The notes beneath the pieces were generated by a model. That model worked only from the letters and a program-made list of their open reading frames with translations. It was not told the DNA's origin and did no database searches. From contig SHAK01000007.1 in NCBI GenBank assembly GCA_004213515.1, positions 21,159-85,158 on the forward strand: a DNA stretch of 64,000 nt, written 5' to 3'. The position numbers and the translations under genes are program-made. The stretch comes from Limisphaerales bacterium. GTDB lineage: Bacteria > Verrucomicrobiota > Verrucomicrobiia > Limisphaerales > UBA1096. Shown here piece after piece: positions 29,003 to 39,360 of this stretch. Every line of letters starts with the position of its first letter. The stretch's first letter is position 1.

Positions 29003-31588
29003 TTGAAAAAGTTATCTAAATTATTTTTTTTAACGCTAGTAGCCTTGGCAGATATTTCCGCCCACGGTAAACCTAAAGGATTAAATGATTTTTTAAAAAA
29101 ACACTGTTTTGACTGTCATGATAAAGATACGCAGAAAGGAAAGCTTAATTTAGAATCTATTTCATTCAATCTTGATAATCAGAAATCCTTCAAAGATTGG
29201 GTACTTATTCACGATAAGGTTCAGACCGGAGAAATGCCACCTAAGAAAAAATCCCGTCCAAATTCTGATGAGTCATCAAGCTTCTTAAAAGCACTTACCA
29301 CAGAACTAACTAATAAAGATCAATCACGAGTCACCCAAAACGGACGATCCAACTTACGCCGACTTAACCGATTCGAATTTGAAAATTCGCTCCGCGACCG
29401 ACTAGATTCACCTTGGCTACTTGTCGCCGATATGTTGCCTGAAGATGGAATATCATATTTATTTAACAAGGTTGGTGAACGACTAGATGTTTCACACGTA
29501 CAAATCTCAAAGTTCTATGAAGTTTCTGAATATTCAATTCGAGCTGCTCTTCAAACAGTTGCCCATAAAACGAGCAAACAAAAATTTTATGCACGAGAAG
29601 AGGGAAACATGATCAGTGCCCTTCGTTGGAAGCCTAATATTCAGACAGCCGCAACCCGTGCCTCAATTCCACTACTAGGGACGACACCTCAACCAGAAAT
29701 CATCCGAGGTAATAAACCCATGACAGTTGGTTCCTCCAATCCTGAAATCCGAGAACAGGAAGCAGTAGGATTCGTATCGGGAACATATACGGCCACAACA
29801 AAATATGACTTCACACGTGTACAAGTGCCAATTGATGGACGATACAAAATACGTATGAAAACATATACGTTTCTAGCCGGACCAAACGGTGCTAGCGGTG
29901 GTAAAGATCACGGTTTAACTGGAGGAAACAAGGCCTGGTGGAGGCCCAGCCGGACAGTTGCTTTCCCTGGAATTCGCTCTGAACCAATTACCCTATACTC
30001 AGTATCTCGTAACGGTGATAGCCGATGGCTTGCGACTTATGATTCATTTCCTAAACCTCAAATCTCTGAATGTGAAGTAGTTCTGAAGAAAAATGAAATT
30101 ATCAGACCAGATGCAACTCGTCTAATTCGCACCCGTCCTGGGTGGAGCGGTAATGCCAATGCAACTCTTAAAGGCGTTCCAGGTTTCGCTTTAAACTGGC
30201 TGGAAATAGAGGGTCCGCTTCAAAATGAATGGCCACCTGCAAGCTTTAAGGCAATAGCCGGCCAGATGCCATTTGAACTGGTTAAAGGCAAAGTTAAACT
30301 TATTTCAAAGAACACAAATAAAGATGCACATAATTTATTGATCGAGTTTATGCAGAGGATATATCGCCGACCGATTAATGATTCAGAAGTAAATGTCTAT
30401 CTATCAATTTTCAAACGGAGCCAATCACTTGGACTGGATTTTACTGACTCAATTATAGCAGCATTTTCAACAATTTTATGCTCACCCGATTTTTTATTTT
30501 TAGATATTAATCAAGGAAGACTTAATCAAAAATCACTCGCATCACGCCTTTCATTTTTTCTTTGGAACAGTCCTCCAGATAATACACTTGAAAAGATAAA
30601 AAAATTAAACGATTCGGAAATATTATATAAACAAACAAATCGAATGATTGACAACGCTAAGTCCTCACGATTTGTAAATTCATTTCTCGATTATTGGCTA
30701 GATTTAAGAGACATCCTTGCAAACGCACCAGATGCTATTCTTTATCCGGACTACTATTTGGATGACGAACTTACCGAAGCATCCGTATTTGAAACTCGAG
30801 CTTTTTTTACCGAATTGATAAAACAAAATCTACCTGCTCGAAATTTAGTTGATTCAGAATTTACATATGTGAATGAACGTTTGGCAAAGCACTATAAATT
30901 AGAACCTTTCGAAGGAACTAAGTTACGAAAGGTATCGCTTCCAAAAAACTCACCGCGGGGTGGTCTTTTCACTCAGGCTAGTATTCTACGTGTGACTGCC
31001 AATGGCACTACCACCTCCCCCGTAGTAAGAGGCGCCTGGATAATGGAGAGAATAATGGGGGTGCATATTCCACCACCGCCATCCGGCATCGAAGCAATTA
31101 CACCTGATACGCGTGGCTCAACTACAATTCGTGAACAGCTGAATAAACACAGGAATACAGAATCCTGCGCAGGATGTCATAGCAAGTTTGACCCTATAGG
31201 TTTTGCTTTGGAAAATTTTGATGTGGCCGGAGGCTGGCGTGACCGCTATCGGTCCCTAAGTAAAAAAGGAGAACGTATAAAAGGAATTGGAAAGAATGGG
31301 CATGCCTTCAAATTTCGACTTGGAAAACACATCGACTCTTCAGGACAAATAAATAACGGGCAAAGATTCAATAATATCTCAGAGCTAAAACAATTGTTAC
31401 TCAAAGACGAAAGAGCCATAGCTAAAAATCTTCTTCACCAACTAATAGTTTATGCTACCGGAGCCCCTATAACTTTTGGAGATCGACCAATTGTAGATTC
31501 AATTCTCAACCAATGTGAAGATAGTAATTATGGGGTTCGATCGCTTATTCATTCACTCATACAAAGCAAAATTTTCTTAAATAAATAA
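29003..31588 (+). CDS. PVC-type DUF1592/DUF1588/DUF1587/DUF1585 protein with N-terminal heme motif
   Basis: CFDCHDKDTQKGKLNLES, RRLNRFEFENSLRD, RLSFFLWNSPPD, GGLFTQASILRVTANGTTTSPVVRGAWIMERI, CAGCHSKFDPIGFALENFD. Confidence 0.92.
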   Translation: MKKLSKLFFLTLVALADISAHGKPKGLNDFLKKHCFDCHDKDTQKGKLNLESISFNLDNQKSFKDWVLIHDKVQTGEMPPKKKSRPNSDESSSFLKALTTELTNKDQSRVTQNGRSNLRRLNRFEFENSLRDRLDSPWLLVADMLPEDGISYLFNKVGERLDVSHVQISKFYEVSEYSIRAALQTVAHKTSKQKFYAREEGNMISALRWKPNIQTAATRASIPLLGTTPQPEIIRGNKPMTVGSSNPEIREQEAVGFVSGTYTATTKYDFTRVQVPIDGRYKIRMKTYTFLAGPNGASGGKDHGLTGGNKAWWRPSRTVAFPGIRSEPITLYSVSRNGDSRWLATYDSFPKPQISECEVVLKKNEIIRPDATRLIRTRPGWSGNANATLKGVPGFALNWLEIEGPLQNEWPPASFKAIAGQMPFELVKGKVKLISKNTNKDAHNLLIEFMQRIYRRPINDSEVNVYLSIFKRSQSLGLDFTDSIIAAFSTILCSPDFLFLDINQGRLNQKSLASRLSFFLWNSPPDNTLEKIKKLNDSEILYKQTNRMIDNAKSSRFVNSFLDYWLDLRDILANAPDAILYPDYYLDDELTEASVFETRAFFTELIKQNLPARNLVDSEFTYVNERLAKHYKLEPFEGTKLRKVSLPKNSPRGGLFTQASILRVTANGTTTSPVVRGAWIMERIMGVHIPPPPSGIEAITPDTRGSTTIREQLNKHRNTESCAGCHSKFDPIGFALENFDVAGGWRDRYRSLSKKGERIKGIGKNGHAFKFRLGKHIDSSGQINNGQRFNNISELKQLLLKDERAIAKNLLHQLIVYATGAPITFGDRPIVDSILNQCEDSNYGVRSLIHSLIQSKIFLNK

Positions 31589-31641
31589 AACTTTCATGTG
31601 CATTGCATACTATGGCTAAGTCGTTAAAATTCACTTAACAA

Positions 31642-32949
31642 ATGAAAGCTCCGCACATAGCCGACAAACACACATTAAACCGTCGCACATTCCTGCGAGG
31701 AGCTGGAGTGGCTATTTCATTACCAATTTTAGATTCTATGACACCAGTTTTCGCTCGGGCTAAAGAATCGAATCACCCAAAGCGTATGTTGGCTATCTGC
31801 AATAATCTTGGACTGCTTCCAGATCGCTTCTTTCCCACCGAAGTTGGAACAAACTTTACACTTTCTCCATATCTGAACGAACTTAAAGATCACCGCAAAG
31901 ATTTTACAGTCTTGAGCGGTGTATCACACCCTGGGGTGGACGGTTCGCACTCTTCAGATGTATCATTTCTAACCTGTGCTCCACACCCAGGCGGTGGCGG
32001 TTTTCGCAACTCTATTTCACTCGATCAATTTATCGCAGGAAAAATCGGCCATAAAACAAGATTCCCTTCACTAACACTAGGTGTAAACGCAAGTATTGGT
32101 CGACGCAGCTTATCATGGACAGGTGCAGGGGTATTACTTCCTTGCGAAAATCGTGCGTCTTCAATCTACAAAAAATTATTCCTTCAAGGCTCTAAAGAGG
32201 AAATAGAGCGACAAATAAATAAATTACAATTAGGTGAAAGTATTATGGATACACTTGCACAGGAGTCGAAGTCATTAATACGCCGACTCAGTGCAACTGA
32301 TCGTGACCGAATTGACCAATACACTACTGCTGTCCGTGAAGCTGAAAAACGCTTAGTTATGGCACGAGCCTGGGAGCACAAACTAAAGCCCAATGCTCCA
32401 GTTGGAATGCCAGCTGATCCATCTAACCGTAATGCGTTCATGCAAATGACAAAGCTGATGTATCAAATGATCAAATTGGCATTTCAAACCGACTCTACTC
32501 GCAGCATTACACTTCTGCTTGATGGCAACAACTCCCCCGCGATAAAAGTTGCAGGCACAAAGATCACTGATGGTTATCACAACCTTTCTCATCATGGCAT
32601 GAACCCCGAAAAGATTAAGCAACTAAGTGCTATTGATCATTCGCAGATGAAGCTTTTTGGTGAATTAATCCGAAACTTAAAAAATATCAATGAAGGAGAA
32701 TCAAAACTTCTAGATAATACCTTACTGATGTACGGCAGCAATTTTGGTGATGCAAACAAACACACTACAAACAACATGCCTATACTTATCGCAGGAGGGA
32801 AATTAAAGCACGGGCAACATCTAGCGTTTGACAGAGCTAATAACTATCCACTCCCTAACCTCTTCGTCAGCATGTTACAGAGCATGGGAATCGAGGCTGA
32901 TAAGTTTGCAACCAGTACAGGTACCATGCGGGGCCTTAGCATAGGGTAA
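31642..32949 (+). CDS. DUF1552 domain-containing protein, Tat-type signal
   Basis: LNRRTFLRGAGVAISLPILDSMTP; C-terminal LLMYGSNFGDANKHTTNNMPILIAGG; directly downstream of its usual DUF1592 partner. Confidence 0.92.
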   Translation: MKAPHIADKHTLNRRTFLRGAGVAISLPILDSMTPVFARAKESNHPKRMLAICNNLGLLPDRFFPTEVGTNFTLSPYLNELKDHRKDFTVLSGVSHPGVDGSHSSDVSFLTCAPHPGGGGFRNSISLDQFIAGKIGHKTRFPSLTLGVNASIGRRSLSWTGAGVLLPCENRASSIYKKLFLQGSKEEIERQINKLQLGESIMDTLAQESKSLIRRLSATDRDRIDQYTTAVREAEKRLVMARAWEHKLKPNAPVGMPADPSNRNAFMQMTKLMYQMIKLAFQTDSTRSITLLLDGNNSPAIKVAGTKITDGYHNLSHHGMNPEKIKQLSAIDHSQMKLFGELIRNLKNINEGESKLLDNTLLMYGSNFGDANKHTTNNMPILIAGGKLKHGQHLAFDRANNYPLPNLFVSMLQSMGIEADKFATSTGTMRGLSIG

Positions 32950-32983
32950 TCAATAAGAATCCTCCTCTTAAAATGCTGATAAC

Positions 32984-33808
32984 ATGGATCTCACTAAACA
33001 AAGGAAATGTGGTTTTACACTAATTGAGTTACTTGTTGTAATTGCAATTATTGCAATTCTTGCAGGTTTACTTCTTCCAGCTTTGGCTAAAGCCAAAGGT
33101 AAGGCAACTGGAATTAGTTGCATGAATAACCTTCGACAGATGAGTTTTTCCTGGACGATGTATGCGGATGACAATGACGACAAGCTAGTTCCCAATGCTG
33201 TTTATTCTAATCGACGAAACTCTTGGGTTCAAGGTTGGCTTAATTACGCTCAGCCAGTCCCTGACAATACAAATACGGTATACCTAATGCAAAGCTACCT
33301 ATGGCCGTATCACAAAAGTCTTGGAATCTGGAAATGCCCTGCAGACAAAAGCACCTCTCGCCATGGTGGCAAAGAGCTGCCAAGGGTCCGAAGCATCGCT
33401 ATGAACGGGTTTCTAAATTCTCCAACCATTCAAACTTGGCAAACAGGTTTCCAAACTATGCGCAAGCTCTCTGACGCTGCAGGGAAACCATTAAGTGAAT
33501 TGTATGTTGTTCTAGATCAGCGCGAAGACCGAATAAACAACGGATATTTCGCTGTTGATATGAACGGCTATAATCCTAGAAATCCTACAGCAACGCGCTG
33601 GGTAGATTATCCAGCTAGCTACCACAACAATGCAGGAGGAGTCACCCTAGCCGATGGTCATGCGGTAATCAAAAAATGGGTAGATGCTCGCACCACTGTT
33701 CCAATTCGTAAGGGGATAAATATCCCAGTCTTCGTACCCTCACCAAAAAATACTGATATACTTTGGCTGCAAGAACGTTCTGCTCCTCCGAAACGCAAGC
33801 GACGTTGA
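32984..33808 (+). CDS. type II secretion pseudopilin-like protein (H-X9-DG type)
   Basis: [33 protein letters not shown] prepilin N-terminus; [15 protein letters not shown] near the C-terminus. Confidence 0.92.
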   Translation: MDLTKQRKCGFTLIELLVVIAIIAILAGLLLPALAKAKGKATGISCMNNLRQMSFSWTMYADDNDDKLVPNAVYSNRRNSWVQGWLNYAQPVPDNTNTVYLMQSYLWPYHKSLGIWKCPADKSTSRHGGKELPRVRSIAMNGFLNSPTIQTWQTGFQTMRKLSDAAGKPLSELYVVLDQREDRINNGYFAVDMNGYNPRNPTATRWVDYPASYHNNAGGVTLADGHAVIKKWVDARTTVPIRKGINIPVFVPSPKNTDILWLQERSAPPKRKRR

Positions 33809-33885
33809 TCTATAAAAGACACGCAAATCAAGCTCGTTTACTTAGGGCAACTGTGGCTAAATTAGCCCTACAACTTTTCCATGAC

Positions 33886-36800
33886 GTGAGATTGCTTTTT
33901 TTTATTTCACTTTCGATTTCAAGCTTTCTAACTTTTGCGGCAGAGCCGACAATTAGTTTAGTCAAAGACGATGTCGTTGTATTTCTTGGTGGAACGGACA
34001 TGGTTCGCGCACAACGAAGCGGTCATTTAGAGACTCTTCTCACTTGGCATTTTCGAGAAGAAACACCCAAGTTTCGAGATATGTCTTGGGAAGCAGATAC
34101 AGTATTTGCGCTTGGCACCGAAACCGAGCGTTGGCGAAACGGCGGCTACCGAGGCATCAAGGGACTCGGCAATCTGGAAACCCAACTTAACAATTTAAAA
34201 GCTTCGGTTATTATAGTTCAACTTGGAAAAAACGAAACATTCTCTGGTATCAAAGGCCTTGAAGCATTCATTCAAGCTAGTAATAAATTGCTAGGTCGCC
34301 TGCGAGGGGAAGATCGGAAGTTGATTGTCATTTCACCAACAAAATTTGAGCAAGCAGAAAACCCACTTTATCCCGACTTAAGAGAGAAAAATTCCGACTT
34401 ATCATATTACGTAAAAGAACTAAAAAAATCTGCTTCAAAAAATGACGCTTTTTTTGTTGATCTGTTTACTGATAACAAAGAAAATTTTACTACAAACGGC
34501 TTACACATTGACCCAAATAATCAAGCCAAGTTTGCGTTACAAATCGCAGCATCACTTGGGATCGAACGTCCCAATGGATTTGAGGGATTGGATGATTTAC
34601 TTGAATCAGTTCGCGAAAAACACAGGCTATGGTTTGACTACTGGCGACCAGCTAATTGGAAATGCTTGTTCGGCGACGACAATCGCCGTGTATTTAGTAT
34701 CGGCAATCAAAAAAGTATTCCCAGTATTCGAGATGAACGAGATCAGATTCCTGATTTAATAGCTGCAGCGGAAAAAAATGTTACTGCTGTAGCCAAAGGC
34801 ATCACTAAGCCAAAGATAACAAAACAAATTCCTCTTCCACCACCAACCTCAGCAATTTCACCCAAAGAGGAGTTGAAAGAATTTCGTCCAGCTGAAGGTT
34901 TCGAGGTAAATCTTTTTGCTTCTGAAAAGCTCGGCGTGGAAAACCCGTTAACCATGAGATGGGATTCTAAAGGAAGAATGTATGTAGCTTGTACTTGGAC
35001 ATACCCGCACCTCAAACCAGGTGAGATTCCAAATGATAAAATAATACTACTCACGGACACAAACGGTGATGGACAAGCAGATCGTTCAACCGTGTTTGCT
35101 GATGGTTTAAATATACCCACTGGCTTGGAGACAGCCAACGGTGGAGTTTATGTCGGTCAATCGACTGACCTTCTTTTCCTAAAAGATCTAGACGGCGATG
35201 GCGTGGCGGATGAACGAAAGTTGATCTTAAGCGGATTCGGAACTGGAGATTCACATCAAGCAATGAACTCTTTCACATGGAGTCCAGATGGTGAGCTTTT
35301 CTTCTGTCAAGGTGACGGTATCGAATCTCGAGTGGAAACTCCTTGGGGTATTTCTTCACTTTATCAAGCGGGAGTTTATCGCCTCCGACCGGGGCGACTT
35401 GAACTTCATGGCCTACTAGATGATTTTATGGGACCAGGCAACCCCTGGGGTGTTGTTTTTGATAATTGGGGCCAATCACTTGTTGTTGATGGGGCTGGAG
35501 GAATCTCATACCTAACACCAGCCTCGATACCAGCCAAACGGCGGTTACGCCTCGATCGAATTGGTAACCCTGGCGGCTACTGCGGAGTCGAAATGCTCAA
35601 CGGGCGAAACATGCCAAAATCGATGCGAGGCCAATTTGTAATTAACGACTACAAGTCTAACTCCGTTAAAAGGTTTTCTCTTAAACCCAATGGATCAGGT
35701 TTTAAATTGGACTGGGAAGACGCCGTACTTAAATCGGATCACCGAAAATTCCGCCCTGTCGATATTCGAATGGGACCCGATGGCGCTATTTACATTGCAG
35801 ATTTTTACAACAATGTAATTTGCCATCAGGATGATTACTTTCGAGATCCCACCAGAGATCTACACCACGGTAGAATTTGGCGTGTCACTTACAAAAAGAA
35901 CCCGCTCGCACCTAAGCCTTCTTTCTCGCATGCCTCAACTGACCAACTGCTGAATATGCTCAAGGCTCCTGAGCGGTGGACACGTCAACAGGCAAAATTC
36001 GAACTCAATAATCGTAAAGGTATAAATGTTAAACAGATAACAGAAAATTGGGTTAGCCAAATAAAGAAAAACGACCCAGACTACGATAGGAATCTTTTTG
36101 AAGCATTAGCGCTTTGCGCAATTGCTGAAGCTCCAAGCCATAAATTACTTAAACAGGTTATAAACCTAAAAAACCATAAAGCTCGAGCCTTTGCCGCAAG
36201 GGTTCTTGGCCGTTGGCATGATCGAATACCAAACACAAACAAGCTATTGGCGAAGATAACAAACGATCCTCACCCACAAGTCAGACTTGAAGCAATTCTA
36301 GCATGCGGCCAAATACCAAAGGCTGAAGTAATTCAATTTGCAGCACAAGCAGTCACAAGACATTCTAAAGACAAGTGGATTGACTACGCATTTACTCAAG
36401 CAGTACGTCATCAAGAACAAAACTGGATGGATGGACTTACAAATGGCACCTTGGATTTTGAAAACGACACTAGCTCAATGCTTGCCATACTGGAAAAAGG
36501 AGGCAGTAAAAAAATGCTCTCAAAATTAATAAGCTTGGCGAAGTCAAAGAGCATCGATGAAAAAGCTTTATCAGGAGTTTTTAGAGGCATCGCTTCCCTT
36601 GGAGGAACGAACGAAATAAAAAGAATTTTTGAACCTTCTTTCCATTCATCATCAGCAAGCCAAATGGCAGCATGGTCAGCACTAATCAATTCTCAGTCAG
36701 CTAAAAAGCCAGAAGGTAATACACATATGATTTTGCAAACAGCCCTTGAAGGAACGAATGACTCAATGCGGATGCTATCACTGAATTTAATTGAAAAATG

Positions 36801-37716
36801 GAAGATTTCAAAACTAAAAGATTTAACCTCAACCTTCGCATTTAAACAGACTTCAAGTAATGCAACACGTCTTGCAGCAATCCAGGCATTAGGAAAACTA
36901 AGTGGAGTGGACACAAAAGAATTAAACCGACTTATCAATAGTAAAGAATCGAAAGCCCTTAAGGTAGCTGGGATTAAAAGCCTCACTAGGCTGAATCTCT
37001 CAGAGGCAGCAAAGCTCGGTGCTGAATTGATTAAGAATGAGCAGTTAGTAAATGAAGTTTTACATGCTTTTTTGAATCGAGCAACGGGAAGTAAAGCTCT
37101 TACGGAAGCTTTAATTAAAAGTAATCTTAATAAAGCTTCGGCAGGTATCACTCTAACCAAGCTGCAATCAATCGGTAGCAGCGATAAAAATCTAATCAAT
37201 TATTTGAGCAAAGTAGCTGAAGTGAAAAATACTGTTCCAATTTATTCACCAGAATATGTTTCTAACTTGGCTAAAATAGCTTCTGAAGGAGACGCTGGTA
37301 ATGGAAAATTAATATTTTCAAAAACTGGATGCGCTGCTTGCCATAAAACTGAATCTGCAAATAATAACAGCATAACTTTAATAGGACCGGAACTCGAAAC
37401 AATAGGGAATACACTAAGCACTGAGCGGATCATTGAAGAAGTAATTTGGCCTAGTCGACACATTAAAGAGGGATACAACTTATTAAAAATTACTACAAAT
37501 GAAGGTGATATCTATCAAGGCTATGAGAGACGTTCAAAAGAGAGAAATGTTATTCTTCGACCACTGTCTCAAGATCAAACAATAACAATCTCACAAGACC
37601 AAATTAGAGAAAAAACACAATTAGGTTCCGCAATGCCAACTGGGCTGACTGCTAGCTTAAGTAAGCAGCATCTTGCTGACTTAATTCGGTATTTATCAGA
37701 TAAGGGCCGAAATTAA
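33886..37716 (+). CDS. PVC-type membrane-bound dehydrogenase/cytochrome c protein with N-terminal degenerate SGNH-like domain, beta-propeller, HEAT-like repeats and C-terminal heme domain
   Basis: Listed ORF starts at TTG 33763; GTG 33886 gives a clean signal peptide (VRLLFFISLSISSFLTFAA) and no pseudopilin overlap. VVFLGGTD, QLGKNE, NGLHID; FRPAEGFEVNLFASEKLGVENPLTMRWD; CAACH. Confidence 0.88.
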   Translation: MRLLFFISLSISSFLTFAAEPTISLVKDDVVVFLGGTDMVRAQRSGHLETLLTWHFREETPKFRDMSWEADTVFALGTETERWRNGGYRGIKGLGNLETQLNNLKASVIIVQLGKNETFSGIKGLEAFIQASNKLLGRLRGEDRKLIVISPTKFEQAENPLYPDLREKNSDLSYYVKELKKSASKNDAFFVDLFTDNKENFTTNGLHIDPNNQAKFALQIAASLGIERPNGFEGLDDLLESVREKHRLWFDYWRPANWKCLFGDDNRRVFSIGNQKSIPSIRDERDQIPDLIAAAEKNVTAVAKGITKPKITKQIPLPPPTSAISPKEELKEFRPAEGFEVNLFASEKLGVENPLTMRWDSKGRMYVACTWTYPHLKPGEIPNDKIILLTDTNGDGQADRSTVFADGLNIPTGLETANGGVYVGQSTDLLFLKDLDGDGVADERKLILSGFGTGDSHQAMNSFTWSPDGELFFCQGDGIESRVETPWGISSLYQAGVYRLRPGRLELHGLLDDFMGPGNPWGVVFDNWGQSLVVDGAGGISYLTPASIPAKRRLRLDRIGNPGGYCGVEMLNGRNMPKSMRGQFVINDYKSNSVKRFSLKPNGSGFKLDWEDAVLKSDHRKFRPVDIRMGPDGAIYIADFYNNVICHQDDYFRDPTRDLHHGRIWRVTYKKNPLAPKPSFSHASTDQLLNMLKAPERWTRQQAKFELNNRKGINVKQITENWVSQIKKNDPDYDRNLFEALALCAIAEAPSHKLLKQVINLKNHKARAFAARVLGRWHDRIPNTNKLLAKITNDPHPQVRLEAILACGQIPKAEVIQFAAQAVTRHSKDKWIDYAFTQAVRHQEQNWMDGLTNGTLDFENDTSSMLAILEKGGSKKMLSKLISLAKSKSIDEKALSGVFRGIASLGGTNEIKRIFEPSFHSSSASQMAAWSALINSQSAKKPEGNTHMILQTALEGTNDSMRMLSLNLIEKWKISKLKDLTSTFAFKQTSSNATRLAAIQALGKLSGVDTKELNRLINSKESKALKVAGIKSLTRLNLSEAAKLGAELIKNEQLVNEVLHAFLNRATGSKALTEALIKSNLNKASAGITLTKLQSIGSSDKNLINYLSKVAEVKNTVPIYSPEYVSNLAKIASEGDAGNGKLIFSKTGCAACHKTESANNNSITLIGPELETIGNTLSTERIIEEVIWPSRHIKEGYNLLKITTNEGDIYQGYERRSKERNVILRPLSQDQTITISQDQIREKTQLGSAMPTGLTASLSKQHLADLIRYLSDKGRN

Positions 37717-37719
37717 ACA

Positions 37720-39315
37720 ATGATGCTAGGTCAACTAAGAACTCCAGATTTAGTCGTTCTCATAGTCTACTTTTTACTATTGATCGGTGCTGGATTTTAC
37801 TTCAGAAAACGCAGTCTTACTGTTGAAGGGTTCACAGTCGCCAACCGTTCACTTCCCGGCTGGGTATGTGGTCTATCAATATTTGGCACTTATTTAAGTA
37901 GTAATACTTTTATTGGTGTCCCCGGGAAGGCGTACGGCACAAACTGGAATAGCTTTGTCTTCACCCTTTCTATTCCTATTGCCGCGTTAGTCGCAGTTAA
38001 ATGGTTTGTTCCCTTCTATCGTAAAAACACTGGCCTCTCCGCATACGAACATCTAGAAAAAAGATTCGGCCCTTGGGCAAGGATATACGCCGTAATTTGT
38101 TATCTCTTAACACAAATCTCAAGGGTTGGTACAATTATGTTTGGTGTCGCTATCGGACTAAGCGCTCTTACAGGATGGAAACTTGAAACTATTATAATTG
38201 TATCAGGATTTGCCGTCACTCTTTACACACTACTTGGAGGAATTGAAGCCGTCATATGGACTGATGCCATTCAAAGTGTCATTCTAACTATTGGAGCAAT
38301 TATGGTAGTTGGATTGATTCTCACCGACATGCCAGGCGGTGCAGAGAACGCACTTTCAATGGCTTGGGAAGCTGGCAAATTTAACTTGGGAGAGTTTAAT
38401 AGCCTAAGTTTATCAGAATCAACAGTATGGGTAGTTCTAATGTATGGCATATTCATAAACCTAACAAATTTCGGTATCGATCAGAACTTCGTGCAGAGGT
38501 ATCACGCAGCTAGTTCCGAAAGAGCTGCAGGTCGCTCGGTCTGGATGGGAGCACTATTATACATGCCAGTGGCGCTTATGTTCTTTTTTATAGGCTCTAT
38601 ACTTTTCTCCTATTATCAAGCTAACCCCGATCTTCTAGAAGAAGTAAAAATCACTAAAGCTACTGAATTGATAGCAGAGCAATCTACCGGACTTACCAAA
38701 GGGTCAGACGAAGAGATTGCCAAAATAAAACTTATAGCAAAGGAGCTAGAGCCTGATAAATACGGTGATAAGATACTCCCTCATTTTATCGCAAACCGAA
38801 TGCCAGCTGGACTTGCAGGAATGCTAATCGCAGCATTATTTGCTGCCGCCATGAGCAGCATCGATACCAGCTTGAATAGCTCATCCACAGTCGCACTTCA
38901 GGATTTTTACCGACGGTGGTCAAATCCTAACGCCAGCGAGGCGGAAAGCATAAGATTTCTGCGCGCTATGACAGTTTTATTTGGAATAATCGGCACTAGT
39001 GTTGCATTAGCAATGATGGGTGTAAAAAGTATACTCGACGCTTGGTGGAAAATAAGTGGAGTGTTTGCAGGAGGAATGTTGGGATTGTTCCTCCTCGGAT
39101 TCATTAGTCGAAGGGCTAACAATGCCGGAGCAGCTATTGGGGCAACTATCGGTGTGCTCGTGATCATCTGGATGACTTTTTCGCCAGACTTAAAGGAAGA
39201 GCTTGGTTGGATGAGTAGCCCATTCCATGCCAACATGATTACGGTTATTGGAACACTTTCCATATTTCTTTTAGGACTTACTGCGTCTTGGTTTTTTCGT
39301 TGTAAACGCAGTTAA
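37720..39315 (+). CDS. sodium:solute symporter family protein
   Basis: YRKNTGLSAYEHLEKRFGPWARIYAVICYLLTQISRVG, GGIEAVIWTDAIQS, AALFAAAMSSIDTSLNSSSTV. Confidence 0.94.
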   Translation: MMLGQLRTPDLVVLIVYFLLLIGAGFYFRKRSLTVEGFTVANRSLPGWVCGLSIFGTYLSSNTFIGVPGKAYGTNWNSFVFTLSIPIAALVAVKWFVPFYRKNTGLSAYEHLEKRFGPWARIYAVICYLLTQISRVGTIMFGVAIGLSALTGWKLETIIIVSGFAVTLYTLLGGIEAVIWTDAIQSVILTIGAIMVVGLILTDMPGGAENALSMAWEAGKFNLGEFNSLSLSESTVWVVLMYGIFINLTNFGIDQNFVQRYHAASSERAAGRSVWMGALLYMPVALMFFFIGSILFSYYQANPDLLEEVKITKATELIAEQSTGLTKGSDEEIAKIKLIAKELEPDKYGDKILPHFIANRMPAGLAGMLIAALFAAAMSSIDTSLNSSSTVALQDFYRRWSNPNASEAESIRFLRAMTVLFGIIGTSVALAMMGVKSILDAWWKISGVFAGGMLGLFLLGFISRRANNAGAAIGATIGVLVIIWMTFSPDLKEELGWMSSPFHANMITVIGTLSIFLLGLTASWFFRCKRS

Positions 39316-39360
39316 TCTTGCAACTGGCAAGAAGCACGACCACAATCAGCCCTTCGAAAT

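Noticed and set aside
33763-33885. N-terminal extension of the PVC dehydrogenase overlapping the pseudopilin gene
   Set aside because: No signal peptide character in the extension; GTG 33886 gives one and removes the overlap.
36411-37478. Antisense ORFs (e.g. 36411-36689, 36693-37199, 37242-37478)
   Set aside because: Lie opposite a clearly coding gene and show no recognisable motif; typical shadow ORFs. The same applies to most listed ORFs under ~110 aa.
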